Counted from the stretch's first letter, positions 1 to 4,700 are shown. The stretch: 5,650 bases of DNA from JBDTMC01 sp039934475 (GCA_039934475.1 JBDTMC010000497.1:1-5650); one strand, 5' to 3'. Numbers and translations are program-made. Notes: generated by a model not told the origin, from the sequence alone.

Positions 1-479
1 AGGGGAATGTTCAATTCCTCGGCCACCTCACTTTGCGTGAAGCCCTCGAAATAACTCAACTCCAGTATTTCCCGCTGCTCTGGAGGAAGAGAAAGCAATG
101 CTTGCCGGGTAAGTTCCCGGTCACCCGGATTGAATGCTATCCCCTCCATGCCTTCTCCGTTTTCATCCCCTGTACTAAAGGATACGAAGAAACGACTTCT
201 ACGGATCTCACGACGCTTGAAATCGAGGGCCAGATTGCGCGTCACCGTCAGCAGCCAAGCCAGCAGCGCACCCTTCGCGGGATCGTATTGCGAGGCTTTC
301 TCCCACAATCGAAGGAACACTTCCTGAACGATCTCTTCGGCCTCATGGCGGTTATTCAGAATGCGGTACGCCAACGCGAAGACACGTCCGCTGTGCTGCC
401 GGTAGAGGAGGAGTAGCGCGTCCTGGTCCCGATGGTGAACACGGCGCAACAGCTCCTGTTCGTCCCACTGAGCGCTCAT
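1..479 (-). CDS. ECF-family RNA polymerase sigma-70 factor (3' end cut by window edge)
   Basis: The reverse-strand frame starts at ATG 479 and stays open to base 1, giving 159 complete residues. Residues about 24-90 form sigma region 2: LYRQHSGRVFALAYRIL, then EAEEIVQEVFLRLW, then LLTVTRNLALDFKRRE, the -10 recognition and core-binding part. An acidic linker (about 100-122) follows, then region 4 with LPPEQREILELSYFEGFTQSEVAEEL, the start of the -35-binding helix-turn-helix. About 20-30 C-terminal residues, including most of the recognition helix, should lie outside the window. The start is forced: the bcp stop codon (489-491) is in this same frame, so no earlier start is possible. It is the last visible gene of the minus-strand operon, 9 bp after bcp. 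Family knowledge: such factors usually work with an anti-sigma factor encoded next door, which would be beyond base 1. The regulon cannot be told from this sequence. The domain call is firm; the ECF subgroup (SigK-like) is a guess. Confidence 0.93.
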   Translation of the reverse strand, partial: MSAQWDEQELLRRVHHRDQDALLLLYRQHSGRVFALAYRILNNRHEAEEIVQEVFLRLWEKASQYDPAKGALLAWLLTVTRNLALDFKRREIRRSRFFVSFSTGDENGEGMEGIAFNPGDRELTRQALLSLPPEQREILELSYFEGFTQSEVAEELNIP

Positions 480-488
480 AACGTCCGG

Positions 489-953
489 CTAAAGAGACTG
501 TAAGGCTTCCAGCACTTGTTCGGCGTGACCCGCCACCTTCACCTTGTTGAACGCCTTGACCACCTTGCCGCCTTTATCGATGAGGAACGTGCTCCGCTCC
601 ACACCCATGTACTTCTTGCCGTACATGCTCTTTTCCACCCACACGCCAAAGGCGTCGGCGACGGCATGGTCCACGTCGGCCAGCAGTGTGAACGGAAGAC
701 CGTACTTGGTCTTGAACTTCGCCTGCGCCTTGGTGGCGTCCGGCGAAATCCCGACAATCACGGTATCGGCCTTTTCGAACTTCGTCATGTGATCGCGAAA
801 GTCGCAGGCTTCGGTGGTGCAGCCCGGCGTGTCCGCCTTCGGGTAGAAGTACACCACGACGTTCTTACCCTTGAGATCGGACAGGCGGAAGGTTTCCCCG
901 GCGTCTGTCTGCAGTTCAATTGCGGGCGCAGGAGCCCCTTCGTGGATAGCCAT
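489..953 (-). CDS. bcp: Thiol peroxidase Bcp (peroxiredoxin, atypical 2-Cys)
   Basis: This 154-aa protein has the length of typical Bcp/PrxQ proteins. It reduces hydrogen peroxide and organic hydroperoxides in the cytoplasm, using thioredoxin as electron donor. Visible landmarks are an N-terminal thioredoxin-like start (GAPAPAIELQTDAGE), the strand VVVYFYPKADTPGCT, and the active site PGCTTEACDFRD. Cys45 is the peroxidatic cysteine and Cys50 the resolving cysteine, five residues apart as in PrxQ/Bcp enzymes that make an intramolecular disulfide. Thr42 and Pro43 complete the active-site TPGC. Downstream, GISPDATKAQAKFKTKYGLPF and ERSTFLIDKGGKV are also family-typical. There is no signal peptide. 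It lies 11 bp after the small upstream gene and 9 bp before the sigma factor, so it is almost certainly co-transcribed. The ATG at 953 has no strong Shine-Dalgarno, consistent with coupling to the preceding gene. Pairing with an ECF sigma factor fits a stress-response role (inference). Confidence 0.96.
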   Translation of the reverse strand: MAIHEGAPAPAIELQTDAGETFRLSDLKGKNVVVYFYPKADTPGCTTEACDFRDHMTKFEKADTVIVGISPDATKAQAKFKTKYGLPFTLLADVDHAVADAFGVWVEKSMYGKKYMGVERSTFLIDKGGKVVKAFNKVKVAGHAEQVLEALQSL

Positions 954-964
954 AGTTCGTTAGA

Positions 965-1180
965 TTATTCAACCGGGATGGTCGATCCCTTTTGTTCCGG
1001 CTTTGACAGATCCTGGATCTTCGAATCGATCATCGCCCGCAGACCTTTGAGGAATTCCACCCGCGCCGCCTTGAAGTGCGACCGCACCGCTTCCGACGGA
1101 CCCAGGTTCTCCATCACTTGCGTCAGCGCCGGTCCGGCGCCCATGCACATGCACTTGCCCGTTCCACTCTGTTCGCTCAT
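965..1180 (-). CDS. Small (71 aa) Cys-rich-start helical protein, function unknown
   Basis: I do not recognise this family. The start ATG (1180-1178) overlaps the arsA-like stop TGA as ATGA, and an AGAGG Shine-Dalgarno sits about 5 bases upstream, so it is a genuine translationally coupled gene. The polar N-terminus carries a short metal-ligand-like cluster, KCMCMGAGP, with Cys10 and Cys12 spaced CxC. Residues about 29-58 (SEAVRSHFKAARVEFLKGLR and onward) should form one long amphipathic helix, and the tail is basic then ends in IPVE. There is no signal peptide and no membrane segment. It is sandwiched between the ATPase and bcp, and the overlap implies production in step with the ATPase. It could be a partner or regulator of that ATPase, or a metal- or redox-responsive adaptor; both are inference from position and the two cysteines only. 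Confidence 0.8.
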   Translation of the reverse strand: MSEQSGTGKCMCMGAGPALTQVMENLGPSEAVRSHFKAARVEFLKGLRAMIDSKIQDLSKPEQKGSTIPVE

Positions 1181-2367
1181 ATGGCCTCTTTCATCTCTAT
1201 AGTAAGCATTCCGTGATCCAGCCTGGCGCGCGCCGGCGTTAGTGCGGCCATGGTAGTCGGCAGCCCAATGTGGCGGCGCAGCGTGCCGATCTCCACCACC
1301 AGTTCATCGCCCTTCTTGAAAAGTCCAATTTCGCCTTTGGTGGCGAAGGGCAGCGTCAACCGGATTTCGTAGTGCTCGCCAACCTTCTCGAACGTGTAGG
1401 GTCGCTCCGCACGAGTCACCGCCGCTGGATCGTCGCCGTTCGGATACAACACGCGCGCCAGCTCGCCCAGCCTGTCCAACCCCAGCACTTCGTGCGTAAA
1501 CAGCGGGACACGCTTCACGGGAATCGGGGCAAAGTATTCGTCCATCTCCCCGGCCACCTTGTGCTGCGAATCGCGCCATTCGGCGAAGAAGCTATCGGTA
1601 ACGGTGTCGGGCAGCAGGCGGTTGATGATCACGCTATCCACCGTCAGCCCATGCAGTGAGAAGTAGACGAAGGCGCGCTGCGTCTCGCGCAGCACCATCT
1701 GCTCCGCATTGGTCACCAGCCGCACGCTGGTTACCGCCGAATCCTCCAGCACTTCATTGACACCCTCCAGTTTGCGGAACAGGTCGAGGATGTTGCCGAA
1801 ATAGCTGTCTGACGGTAGTTCCACCGGCGACACACGGTTGGCGATGGGCCGCACCGCTTTCATCACGCTGCGCTGGAACGGGAAGATGTGTTTCATGTAC
1901 CAATCGAGCGTCGTCGGCATCGATACAAAGCGGATGGATTCCGCCGTCGGCGCGCAATCCAGCACAATCACGTCGTAGAGGTTCTCGCGCCGGTATTGGT
2001 TCACGTACATCATGGCGCTCAGCTCTTCCATGCCCGGCAGGATGGCCAGCTCCTCTGCCTGCACGTTGTTGATGCCGGTGGTGCGCAGGACGCCGGTGAC
2101 GTAGGAAGCGATCTCCTGCCAGTGGCGCTTGATCTCACGCTGGATGCTGACTTCCTGGATGGTCAAGCGTGGGCTGATCGGATAGGGGTCGCACGTCTTG
2201 CCGTGAAACAGGTCGCCGCCGAGGTTGAAGGAATCGCCGAGGCTATGCGCCGGATCCACGCTGATGATGATCGTGCGGTAGCCCAGTTCGGCCAGCCGCA
2301 TGCCGGTAGCTGCCGCGAGGCTCGTCTTCCCCACCCCGCCCTTGCCGCTAAACAGGAGAATGCGCAT
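1177..2367 (-). CDS. ArsA/Get3-type ATPase with C-terminal HSP20-like domain
   Basis: The 396-aa product starts MRILLFSGKGGVGKTSLAAA. Gly8-Thr15 is the deviant Walker A loop (GKGGVGKT) of the SIMIBI class. It is followed by VDPAHSLGDSF (37-47), PGMEEL (111-116), LDCAPTAESIRF (136-147, the switch-II-like DxAPT motif) and LVTN (217-220, adenine contact), all ArsA/Get3 hallmarks. From about residue 320, the segment RPYTFEKVGEHYEIRLTLP through GMLTIEMKE is a compact beta-rich domain matching the HSP20-like fold found at the end of many bacterial ArsA homologues. The only cysteines are Cys59 and Cys138. The metalloid-binding Cys triad of plasmid ArsA and the CxxC zinc motif of Get3 are absent, so arsenite-pump function should not be assumed. 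No arsB is visible. The start at 2367 puts the P-loop at the N-terminus as usual; the in-frame extension to 2535 would overlap the upstream gene and adds a low-complexity stretch. It overlaps the next gene by 4 bp. Confidence 0.92.
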   Translation of the reverse strand: MRILLFSGKGGVGKTSLAAATGMRLAELGYRTIIISVDPAHSLGDSFNLGGDLFHGKTCDPYPISPRLTIQEVSIQREIKRHWQEIASYVTGVLRTTGINNVQAEELAILPGMEELSAMMYVNQYRRENLYDVIVLDCAPTAESIRFVSMPTTLDWYMKHIFPFQRSVMKAVRPIANRVSPVELPSDSYFGNILDLFRKLEGVNEVLEDSAVTSVRLVTNAEQMVLRETQRAFVYFSLHGLTVDSVIINRLLPDTVTDSFFAEWRDSQHKVAGEMDEYFAPIPVKRVPLFTHEVLGLDRLGELARVLYPNGDDPAAVTRAERPYTFEKVGEHYEIRLTLPFATKGEIGLFKKGDELVVEIGTLRRHIGLPTTMAALTPARARLDHGMLTIEMKEAI

Positions 2368-2405
2368 ATACCCATTCTGATGCGCGGCGCCGGGTCTTGG
2401 TGTAC

Positions 2406-3065
2406 TTACCTCCGCGCGCAGGCGAACCGCGCCGCCAGCGACGGCCCGTGATTCCCCAGCCATGCCGCTGTGTGCCGGCGCACCCCAGGGTCTGTGAGCA
2501 GCCGCACCACGTCCGCGGGAGCGTCCACGTCCCACCAGCGCCGACCCTCAGCGATGGTTAAGCCGGCGCTGCCACAGGCCATCACGGTGTCCGCCCGTGT
2601 TGTTGCCGTTGACCACGCCACACCGCTAAACATCGCCGGATGCGTCTTCCGGAAAGCGATGGCGTAGTAGCCGCCGTCGTCGGCGGGACCTAGGGTGACA
2701 TCGGCCTCCGCTGCCAAAACTGCGATCAAATGGGCTGCCGGCAAGGTAGGCGAATCGCTGCCGGCAATCAGCACCTGCGGCCTGCCGGCGGCCAGCGCGG
2801 CCTTTGCCGCTGAATGCATTTTAATGCCTAAGTCCCCTTCTACCTGTAGTTTCCGTGCAACGGTCTGTTGTGCCCAAGCATCCGTCACAGTGTCGGTATG
2901 CAGCTCGATATCGACGCCGGGCAGAGTTAGAAGCAGTTCCAGCATGTCTTCGACGAAGGCGGTGTGGAGGCTGGCGGCTTGTGACGCGGAGAGCAGCGGT
3001 GTGAGGCGGGTTTTAACACGTCCCGGTTCCGGCGCCTTGGCGAAGAGCAGGATGACGGGCCGCAT
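2406..3065 (-). CDS. TIGR04282 / DUF2064 family glycosyltransferase-like protein
   Basis: This 219-aa protein has the nucleotide-diphospho-sugar transferase fold of the TIGR04282 family, which is annotated in some genomes as arsenosugar-biosynthesis glycosyltransferase. Motifs in order: FAKAPEPGRVKTRL (8-21), the glycine/basic nucleotide-binding start; AGSDSPTLP (101-109) with the Asp expected to bind metal; GPADDGGYYAIAF (126-138); FSGVAWST (146-153); and WDVDAPAD (178-185). All are characteristic and the length is typical. ATG 3065 is chosen because the protein then begins with the family's strand MRPVILLFAKAPEPG. A longer in-frame start at 3170 would run back through the divergent cytochrome gene's leader and start. 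No strong Shine-Dalgarno is visible. It is the first gene of the minus-strand operon, 38 bp ahead of the ATPase. The arsenosugar role depends on a radical-SAM partner (ArsS) that is not here, so the sugar donor and acceptor are unknown. Confidence 0.9.
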   Translation of the reverse strand: MRPVILLFAKAPEPGRVKTRLTPLLSASQAASLHTAFVEDMLELLLTLPGVDIELHTDTVTDAWAQQTVARKLQVEGDLGIKMHSAAKAALAAGRPQVLIAGSDSPTLPAAHLIAVLAAEADVTLGPADDGGYYAIAFRKTHPAMFSGVAWSTATTRADTVMACGSAGLTIAEGRRWWDVDAPADVVRLLTDPGVRRHTAAWLGNHGPSLAARFACARR

Positions 3066-3096
3066 CGCTTGATTGTAGACTGAAAAAGTTGACTCA

Positions 3097-3107
3097 AAGA
3101 GGAGGGA
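3097..3107 (+). promoter_or_regulatory. Strong Shine-Dalgarno for the cytochrome c gene
   Basis: The purine run AAAGAGGAGGG lies 8-10 bases before ATG 3116. It decides the start: a TTG at 3089 in the same frame is upstream of this site and would not be used. The divergent spacer between the two start codons is only 50 bp, so promoters of both directions must be packed into it or lie inside the opposite gene. Confidence 0.8.
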
Positions 3108-3115
3108 TAGGCGTA

Positions 3116-3451
3116 ATGACGATTTCCACAAAGCTGTTTTCCGGACTGGCCTGCGCGGCGCTGCTGACAACGGGCGCGCTGGCGCAAGAGAAAGCCAAAG
3201 GCGATTCGGACAAGGGCAAAGAGCTATTTGAGCAGTGCAGTGTCTGCCACAACGCCGACAGCACAGAGAAGAAAATGGGCCCCGGCTTGAAGGGCTTATT
3301 CAAGAAGGCGAAGCTCAACAACGGCAAGAAGGTGACGGACGAAAACGTCATGGCCATCATCAACGCGGGCGGCAACGGCATGCCGGCGTATGAAGAGATG
3401 TTGAGCAAGGAAGAGCGCGAGAACGTGATCGCGTATCTGAAGACCCTCTAA
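3116..3451 (+). CDS. Secreted mono-heme class I cytochrome c
   Basis: The 111-aa precursor has a classic Sec signal peptide: basic n-region (TISTK), hydrophobic core (LFSGLACAALLTTG) and cleavage site ALA|QE after residue 23, leaving about 88 mature residues. The mature protein has GKELFEQCSVCHNADS: Cys41 and Cys44 attach heme c covalently, and His45 is the proximal ligand (CSVCH). GPGLKGLF (55-62) and the loop GGNGMPAY (85-92) follow, with Met89 the expected sixth iron ligand. It ends in the helix LSKEERENVIAYLKTL, the C-terminal helix of class I cytochromes. It is a small periplasmic electron carrier; its redox partners cannot be read from the neighbours, none of which is a respiratory gene. 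It diverges from the minus-strand operon and is followed by an inverted repeat and then a tRNA gene, so it is probably monocistronic. Confidence 0.95.
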   Translation: MTISTKLFSGLACAALLTTGALAQEKAKGDSDKGKELFEQCSVCHNADSTEKKMGPGLKGLFKKAKLNNGKKVTDENVMAIINAGGNGMPAYEEMLSKEERENVIAYLKTL

Positions 3452-3455
3452 CAAT

Positions 3456-3485
3456 TTGACGCCGCGTGGGGCCGAACGCTACTCT
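3456..3485 (+). promoter_or_regulatory. Possible sigma-70 promoter for tRNA-Glu
   Basis: TTGACG at 3456-3461 resembles a -35 box (5 of 6). TACTCT at 3480-3485, 18 bases on, is a weak -10 (TAnnnT pattern). Transcription would start around 3492, giving a leader of about 24 bases before the tRNA. The match is modest, and the region overlaps the inverted repeat, so this is tentative. Confidence 0.35.
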
Positions 3486-3503
3486 AGATAAGTAGGCCTC
3501 ACG
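3465..3503 (+). repeat. Inverted repeat after the cytochrome gene (possible terminator)
   Basis: The arms CGTGGGGCC (3465-3473) and GGCCTCACG (3495-3503) pair over nine positions with one G-U wobble, around a 21-base loop. It begins 13 bases past the cytochrome stop codon, where a terminator is expected. The following bases (TTGTACT) are not a real T-tract, so intrinsic termination would be weak. The loop also overlaps a possible tRNA promoter -10. Confidence 0.4.
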
Positions 3504-3515
3504 TTGTACTGCAGG

Positions 3516-3593
3516 GTCCCCATCGTCTAGCCCGGCCTAGGACACCGCCCTTTCACGGCGATAACGCGGGTTCGAATCCCGCTGGGGACGCCA
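3516..3593 (+). tRNA. tRNA-Glu, anticodon UUC, CCA encoded
   Basis: The full cloverleaf can be drawn. Acceptor GTCCCCA (3516-3522) pairs with TGGGGAC (3583-3589). The D-arm is GTCT/GGAC around an 11-base loop (3529-3539). The anticodon arm is CCGCC, loop CTTTCAC, GGCGA, with anticodon TTC at 3552-3554. The variable loop is TAAC. The T-arm is GCGGG, TTCGAAT, CCCGC (3566-3582). Discriminator G3590 and a genomic CCA (3591-3593) follow. Most of the body matches the standard bacterial tRNA-Glu. One oddity is that the outermost anticodon-stem pair (3545 with 3561) is C-A instead of C-G. Its last 15 bp are duplicated at 4289-4303, which marks it as an integration target. The 3' part now present may therefore have been supplied by the inserted element, as is usual for tRNA-targeted elements. 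Confidence 0.96.
3579..3593 (+). repeat. Left att-like repeat: 3' end of tRNA-Glu
   Basis: CCGCTGGGGACGCCA is the end of the T-stem, the 3' acceptor strand, the discriminator and CCA of tRNA-Glu. The identical 15 bases occur in the same orientation at 4289-4303. Flanking bases differ on both sides. This is the pattern left by site-specific integration into a tRNA 3' end. Confidence 0.75.
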
Positions 3594-3637
3594 ATTCACC
3601 ACCTAACCAACTCTCCTCAGCGGCGTACAGCCAGGAA

Positions 3638-3789
3638 CTGAACTTTGGCGGCAAGCATCGCCAACTCGCCCATACAACGAGATCTGAACCCGAAGCTCCA
3701 TAGCAATGAACGATCTGGGGACGCGAACATTTTTCTTCAGGGCCCTTCTCAGCCACGCTGATTACGACAAGGGAGGTTGGAAGTCATGA
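3638..3789 (+). pseudogene. higB: Decayed HigB-type toxin (RelE-like mRNA interferase remnant)
   Basis: Two fragments in different frames recall HigB. One at 3641-3670 reads NFGGKHRQLA, close to the family's NxGGNKYRLI strand; its frame ends at TAG 3701. A second at 3724-3789 reads RTFFFRALLSHADYDKGGWK, the family's C-terminal strand and tail with its conserved SHADYDKG.W, then S and stop TGA. The N-terminal half of a normal toxin (about 90-100 aa) is missing; the tRNA gene ends only 48 bp upstream of the first fragment. The stop TGA (3787-3789) still overlaps the higA ATG (3786-3788), the coupling expected in a higBA operon. With a frame change, an in-frame stop and no N-terminus, it should make no active ribonuclease. 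The C-terminal match is convincing; the first fragment is weaker. Confidence 0.7.
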
Positions 3790-4178
3790 CCATCGAAACC
3801 GGATATGTCGAACTACTGATTGCTCATCAACCCGTCAAGCCGCGCGATCGGCAGGAATTGGCCGAACTGACGGCTTTGCTCGAGAAGCTAGCCGCAAACG
3901 AGCAAGAGCAGAGCCCCGCGATGGAGCGGTTCATCGAAACCCTCACAGCACTGGTCATGCAATACGAGGACGAGATTGAGCCCGATCCGGAACGGTCGCC
4001 TTCCGGCGTGTTGAAGTATCTGATGGATGAGCGGGGACTTCGACAGGTCGATCTGGTGCCGATCCTCGGTAGCAAATCGTTTGTCAATCAGGTTCTATCC
4101 GGACATCGCCCCATTAGTAAAGAAGCCGCGCACAAACTCGCGGCTTTCCTTCAGGTCAGCGCCTACAGCTTTCTGTAG
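3786..4178 (+). CDS. higA: HigA-type antitoxin, XRE-like helix-turn-helix protein
   Basis: This 130-aa protein has the two-part layout of HigA antitoxins that follow a HigB toxin. Residues 1-65 are a charged helical N-terminal region (RQELAELTALLEKLAANEQE and on). Residues about 74-125 are an XRE-like DNA-binding domain: GVLKYLMDERGLRQVDLVPI, then SKSFVNQVLSGHRPISKEAA, then HKLAAFLQVS. Such proteins neutralise the toxin and repress their own operon. The start is ATG 3786: GGGAGG (3771-3776) lies 9 bases upstream, whereas an in-frame TTG at 3777 lies directly against that site and is rejected. Its ATG overlaps the stop of the decayed toxin gene. The frame is full length and undamaged although its toxin is broken, so it may be a solitary antitoxin guarding against related toxins (inference). 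The stop codon is 8 bases from the end of the reverse-strand ModA-like fragment. Confidence 0.88.
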   Translation: MTIETGYVELLIAHQPVKPRDRQELAELTALLEKLAANEQEQSPAMERFIETLTALVMQYEDEIEPDPERSPSGVLKYLMDERGLRQVDLVPILGSKSFVNQVLSGHRPISKEAAHKLAAFLQVSAYSFL

Positions 4179-4186
4179 GAACCTGT

Positions 4187-4288
4187 TTACCGGCCCGGCG
4201 GGAAAAGGCCGCCCTTTCGCAGAATCGTCCGTCCCTCCGGACTCCCCAGGAACGCCAGGAACTGGCGCGCCACCGCTTCCTGCTCGGA
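4187..4288 (-). pseudogene. Fragment encoding the C-terminus of a ModA-like solute-binding protein (copy 1)
   Basis: Read on the reverse strand this gives SEQEAVARQFLAFLGSPEGR, then TILRKGGLFPPGR and stop TAA (4187-4189). The pattern A..F..FL.SPEG..IL...G is the typical C-terminal helix of molybdate/tungstate-type ABC periplasmic binding proteins. The fragment is cut exactly where the 15-bp tRNA-Glu repeat begins (4289). The frame continues upstream only to a TGA at 4346-4348 and the extra sequence is not recognisable, so no complete gene exists here. Bases 4194-4254 are 60/61 identical to the end of the window. Several small hairpins fall inside or next to it, for example CGCCAG-GAA-CTGGCG at 4254-4268. 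It is either a gene remnant or part of the recombination site of the unit. Confidence 0.6.
4194..4254 (+). repeat. Direct repeat, copy 1 (61 bp visible)
   Basis: These bases match 5590-5650 with one difference (C4199 versus T5595), at a spacing of 1396 bp. The match fails just left of 4194. It probably continues to the right past the window edge, so 61 bp is a minimum. The repeat encodes the ModA-like C-terminal tail on the reverse strand. Confidence 0.95.
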
Positions 4289-4303
4289 CCGCTGGGGACG
4301 CCA
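4289..4303 (+). repeat. Right att-like repeat: second copy of tRNA-Glu 3' end
   Basis: CCGCTGGGGACGCCA is an exact, same-orientation copy of 3579-3593 without the rest of a tRNA. It sits directly beside the ModA-like fragment. A 15-bp exact match to a tRNA terminus including CCA is very unlikely by chance in so short a region and is the expected attR of an insertion. Confidence 0.7.
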
Positions 4304-4399
4304 CCTCACTTCCACGCTCATCGGTTCGGCAAAGCTACCAAGTCCTCACTCCCAGTGACGCTTTCGTGACGGTGTGTTGCATCGAAACCAGCCACTGGA

Positions 4400-4428
4400 T
4401 TGCACGCAAGATAACGTCATGACACAAT
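4400..4428 (+). promoter_or_regulatory. Weak candidate promoter ahead of the DUF3467-like gene
   Basis: TTGCAC (4400-4405) and CACAAT (4423-4428) are 17 bases apart, about 40 bases before the GTG start of the next gene. Both boxes match only partly. The rest of 4304-4465 shows nothing coding; a small perfect hairpin TCACT-CCC-AGTGA lies at 4346-4358. Confidence 0.2.
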
Positions 4429-4465
4429 AAGGGAGCTTTCTACGGTTTCGATTGAGGCGGCCAGA

Positions 4466-4693
4466 GTGACAGCAAAATTCAGCAACTTCTTGAATTATAA
4501 AGTTAACGCGCATGAACTTGTGCTAGACTTTGGCACGTTTTTTCCCGATGCTGAATCGCCCCAAGCTCCGGAGCCCTCCGATTTCCATACATGAATCGTG
4601 ATGCAGGCCGACACTCTAGAATTGATGATCAACGTCTTGTCGGATTTGCGAGTGGCCCGCGATAAGGCCCGCGAGAGCAGTCCGCAGAAGTAA
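4466..4693 (+). pseudogene. DUF3467-like small protein gene interrupted by one in-frame TGA
   Basis: From GTG 4466 (GAGG 8 bases upstream) the frame reads VTAKFSNFLNYKVNAHELVL, then DFGTFFPDAESPQAPEPSDF, then HT and TGA (4592-4594). It continues in the same frame with IVMQADTLELMINVLSDLRV and ARDKARESSPQK to TAA 4691-4693. The layout (Y/N-rich strand, ELVLDFG..FP, an HTR-IVM strand, then a helix with spaced leucines) is that of DUF3467-type proteins of about 75-110 aa. The stop falls where the family has Arg after HT, so a single CGA-to-TGA change explains it. Its function is not known. As read it would give a 42-aa N-terminal piece; the second half has its own possible starts (GTG 4598, ATG 4601) and could make a 30-aa peptide. 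The A+T-rich 5' part differs from its neighbours. The next gene starts 7 bases later, so both belong to one operon. The family assignment is from pattern memory and moderately sure. Confidence 0.6.
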
Positions 4694-4700
4694 GGGTTAT

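Larger units (their letters stand above)
3594..4303 (+). mobile_element. Small tRNA-Glu-targeted insertion or remnant (unit 1, 710 bp)
   Basis: The interval runs from the base after the intact tRNA-Glu to the end of the second copy of its 15-bp 3' end. It holds a decayed higB, intact higA, and a reverse-strand ModA-like C-terminal fragment. No integrase, transposase or replication gene is present, so it is either a deletion remnant of a larger element or a non-autonomous cassette. Toxin-antitoxin cargo at a tRNA 3' end is typical of genomic islands. The boundaries rest on the direct repeat alone. Confidence 0.55.

Noticed and set aside
33..416. Plus-strand frame across the sigma factor
   Set aside because: The reverse strand gives a clear sigma-70 region 2 and region 4; the plus frame has no family features.
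516..1202. Long plus-strand open frame opposite bcp and the 71-aa gene
   Set aside because: It is antisense to a certain peroxiredoxin and a coupled small gene, has no Shine-Dalgarno and no recognisable domain; a GC-rich shadow frame.
1888..2451. 187-aa plus-strand frame opposite the ATPase
   Set aside because: His/Arg-rich translation typical of antisense to a GC-rich gene; the opposite strand carries the P-loop and switch motifs.
2368..2535. N-terminal extension of the ATPase to ATG 2535
   Set aside because: It overlaps the end of the glycosyltransferase-like gene, is Arg/Gly/Ala-rich, and would bury the P-loop that normally starts the protein.
3089..3115. TTG start or -35 box (TTGACT) before the cytochrome gene
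   Set aside because: The TTG lies upstream of the strong Shine-Dalgarno that serves ATG 3116; as a -35 its -10 would fall on the start codon.
3066..3170. N-terminal extension of the glycosyltransferase-like protein to 3170
   Set aside because: It reads antisense through the cytochrome leader and Shine-Dalgarno; the family begins at the MRPVILLFAK strand.
4194..4303. Integron attC-type recombination site
   Set aside because: The hairpins and cassette-like spacing invite the idea, but the paired inverse-core/core boxes (RYYYAAC and GTTRRRY) of attC are not seen; the tRNA 15-mer fits a tRNA-targeted element better.
4095..4304. 69-aa minus-strand frame across the ModA-like fragment
   Set aside because: It is a different frame from the one giving the ModA-like tail and shows Gly/Pro/Val low complexity.
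4027..4422. 131-aa plus-strand frame over higA's end and the repeat
   Set aside because: It overlaps higA in another frame and crosses the repeat and att-like site; no start signal or domain.
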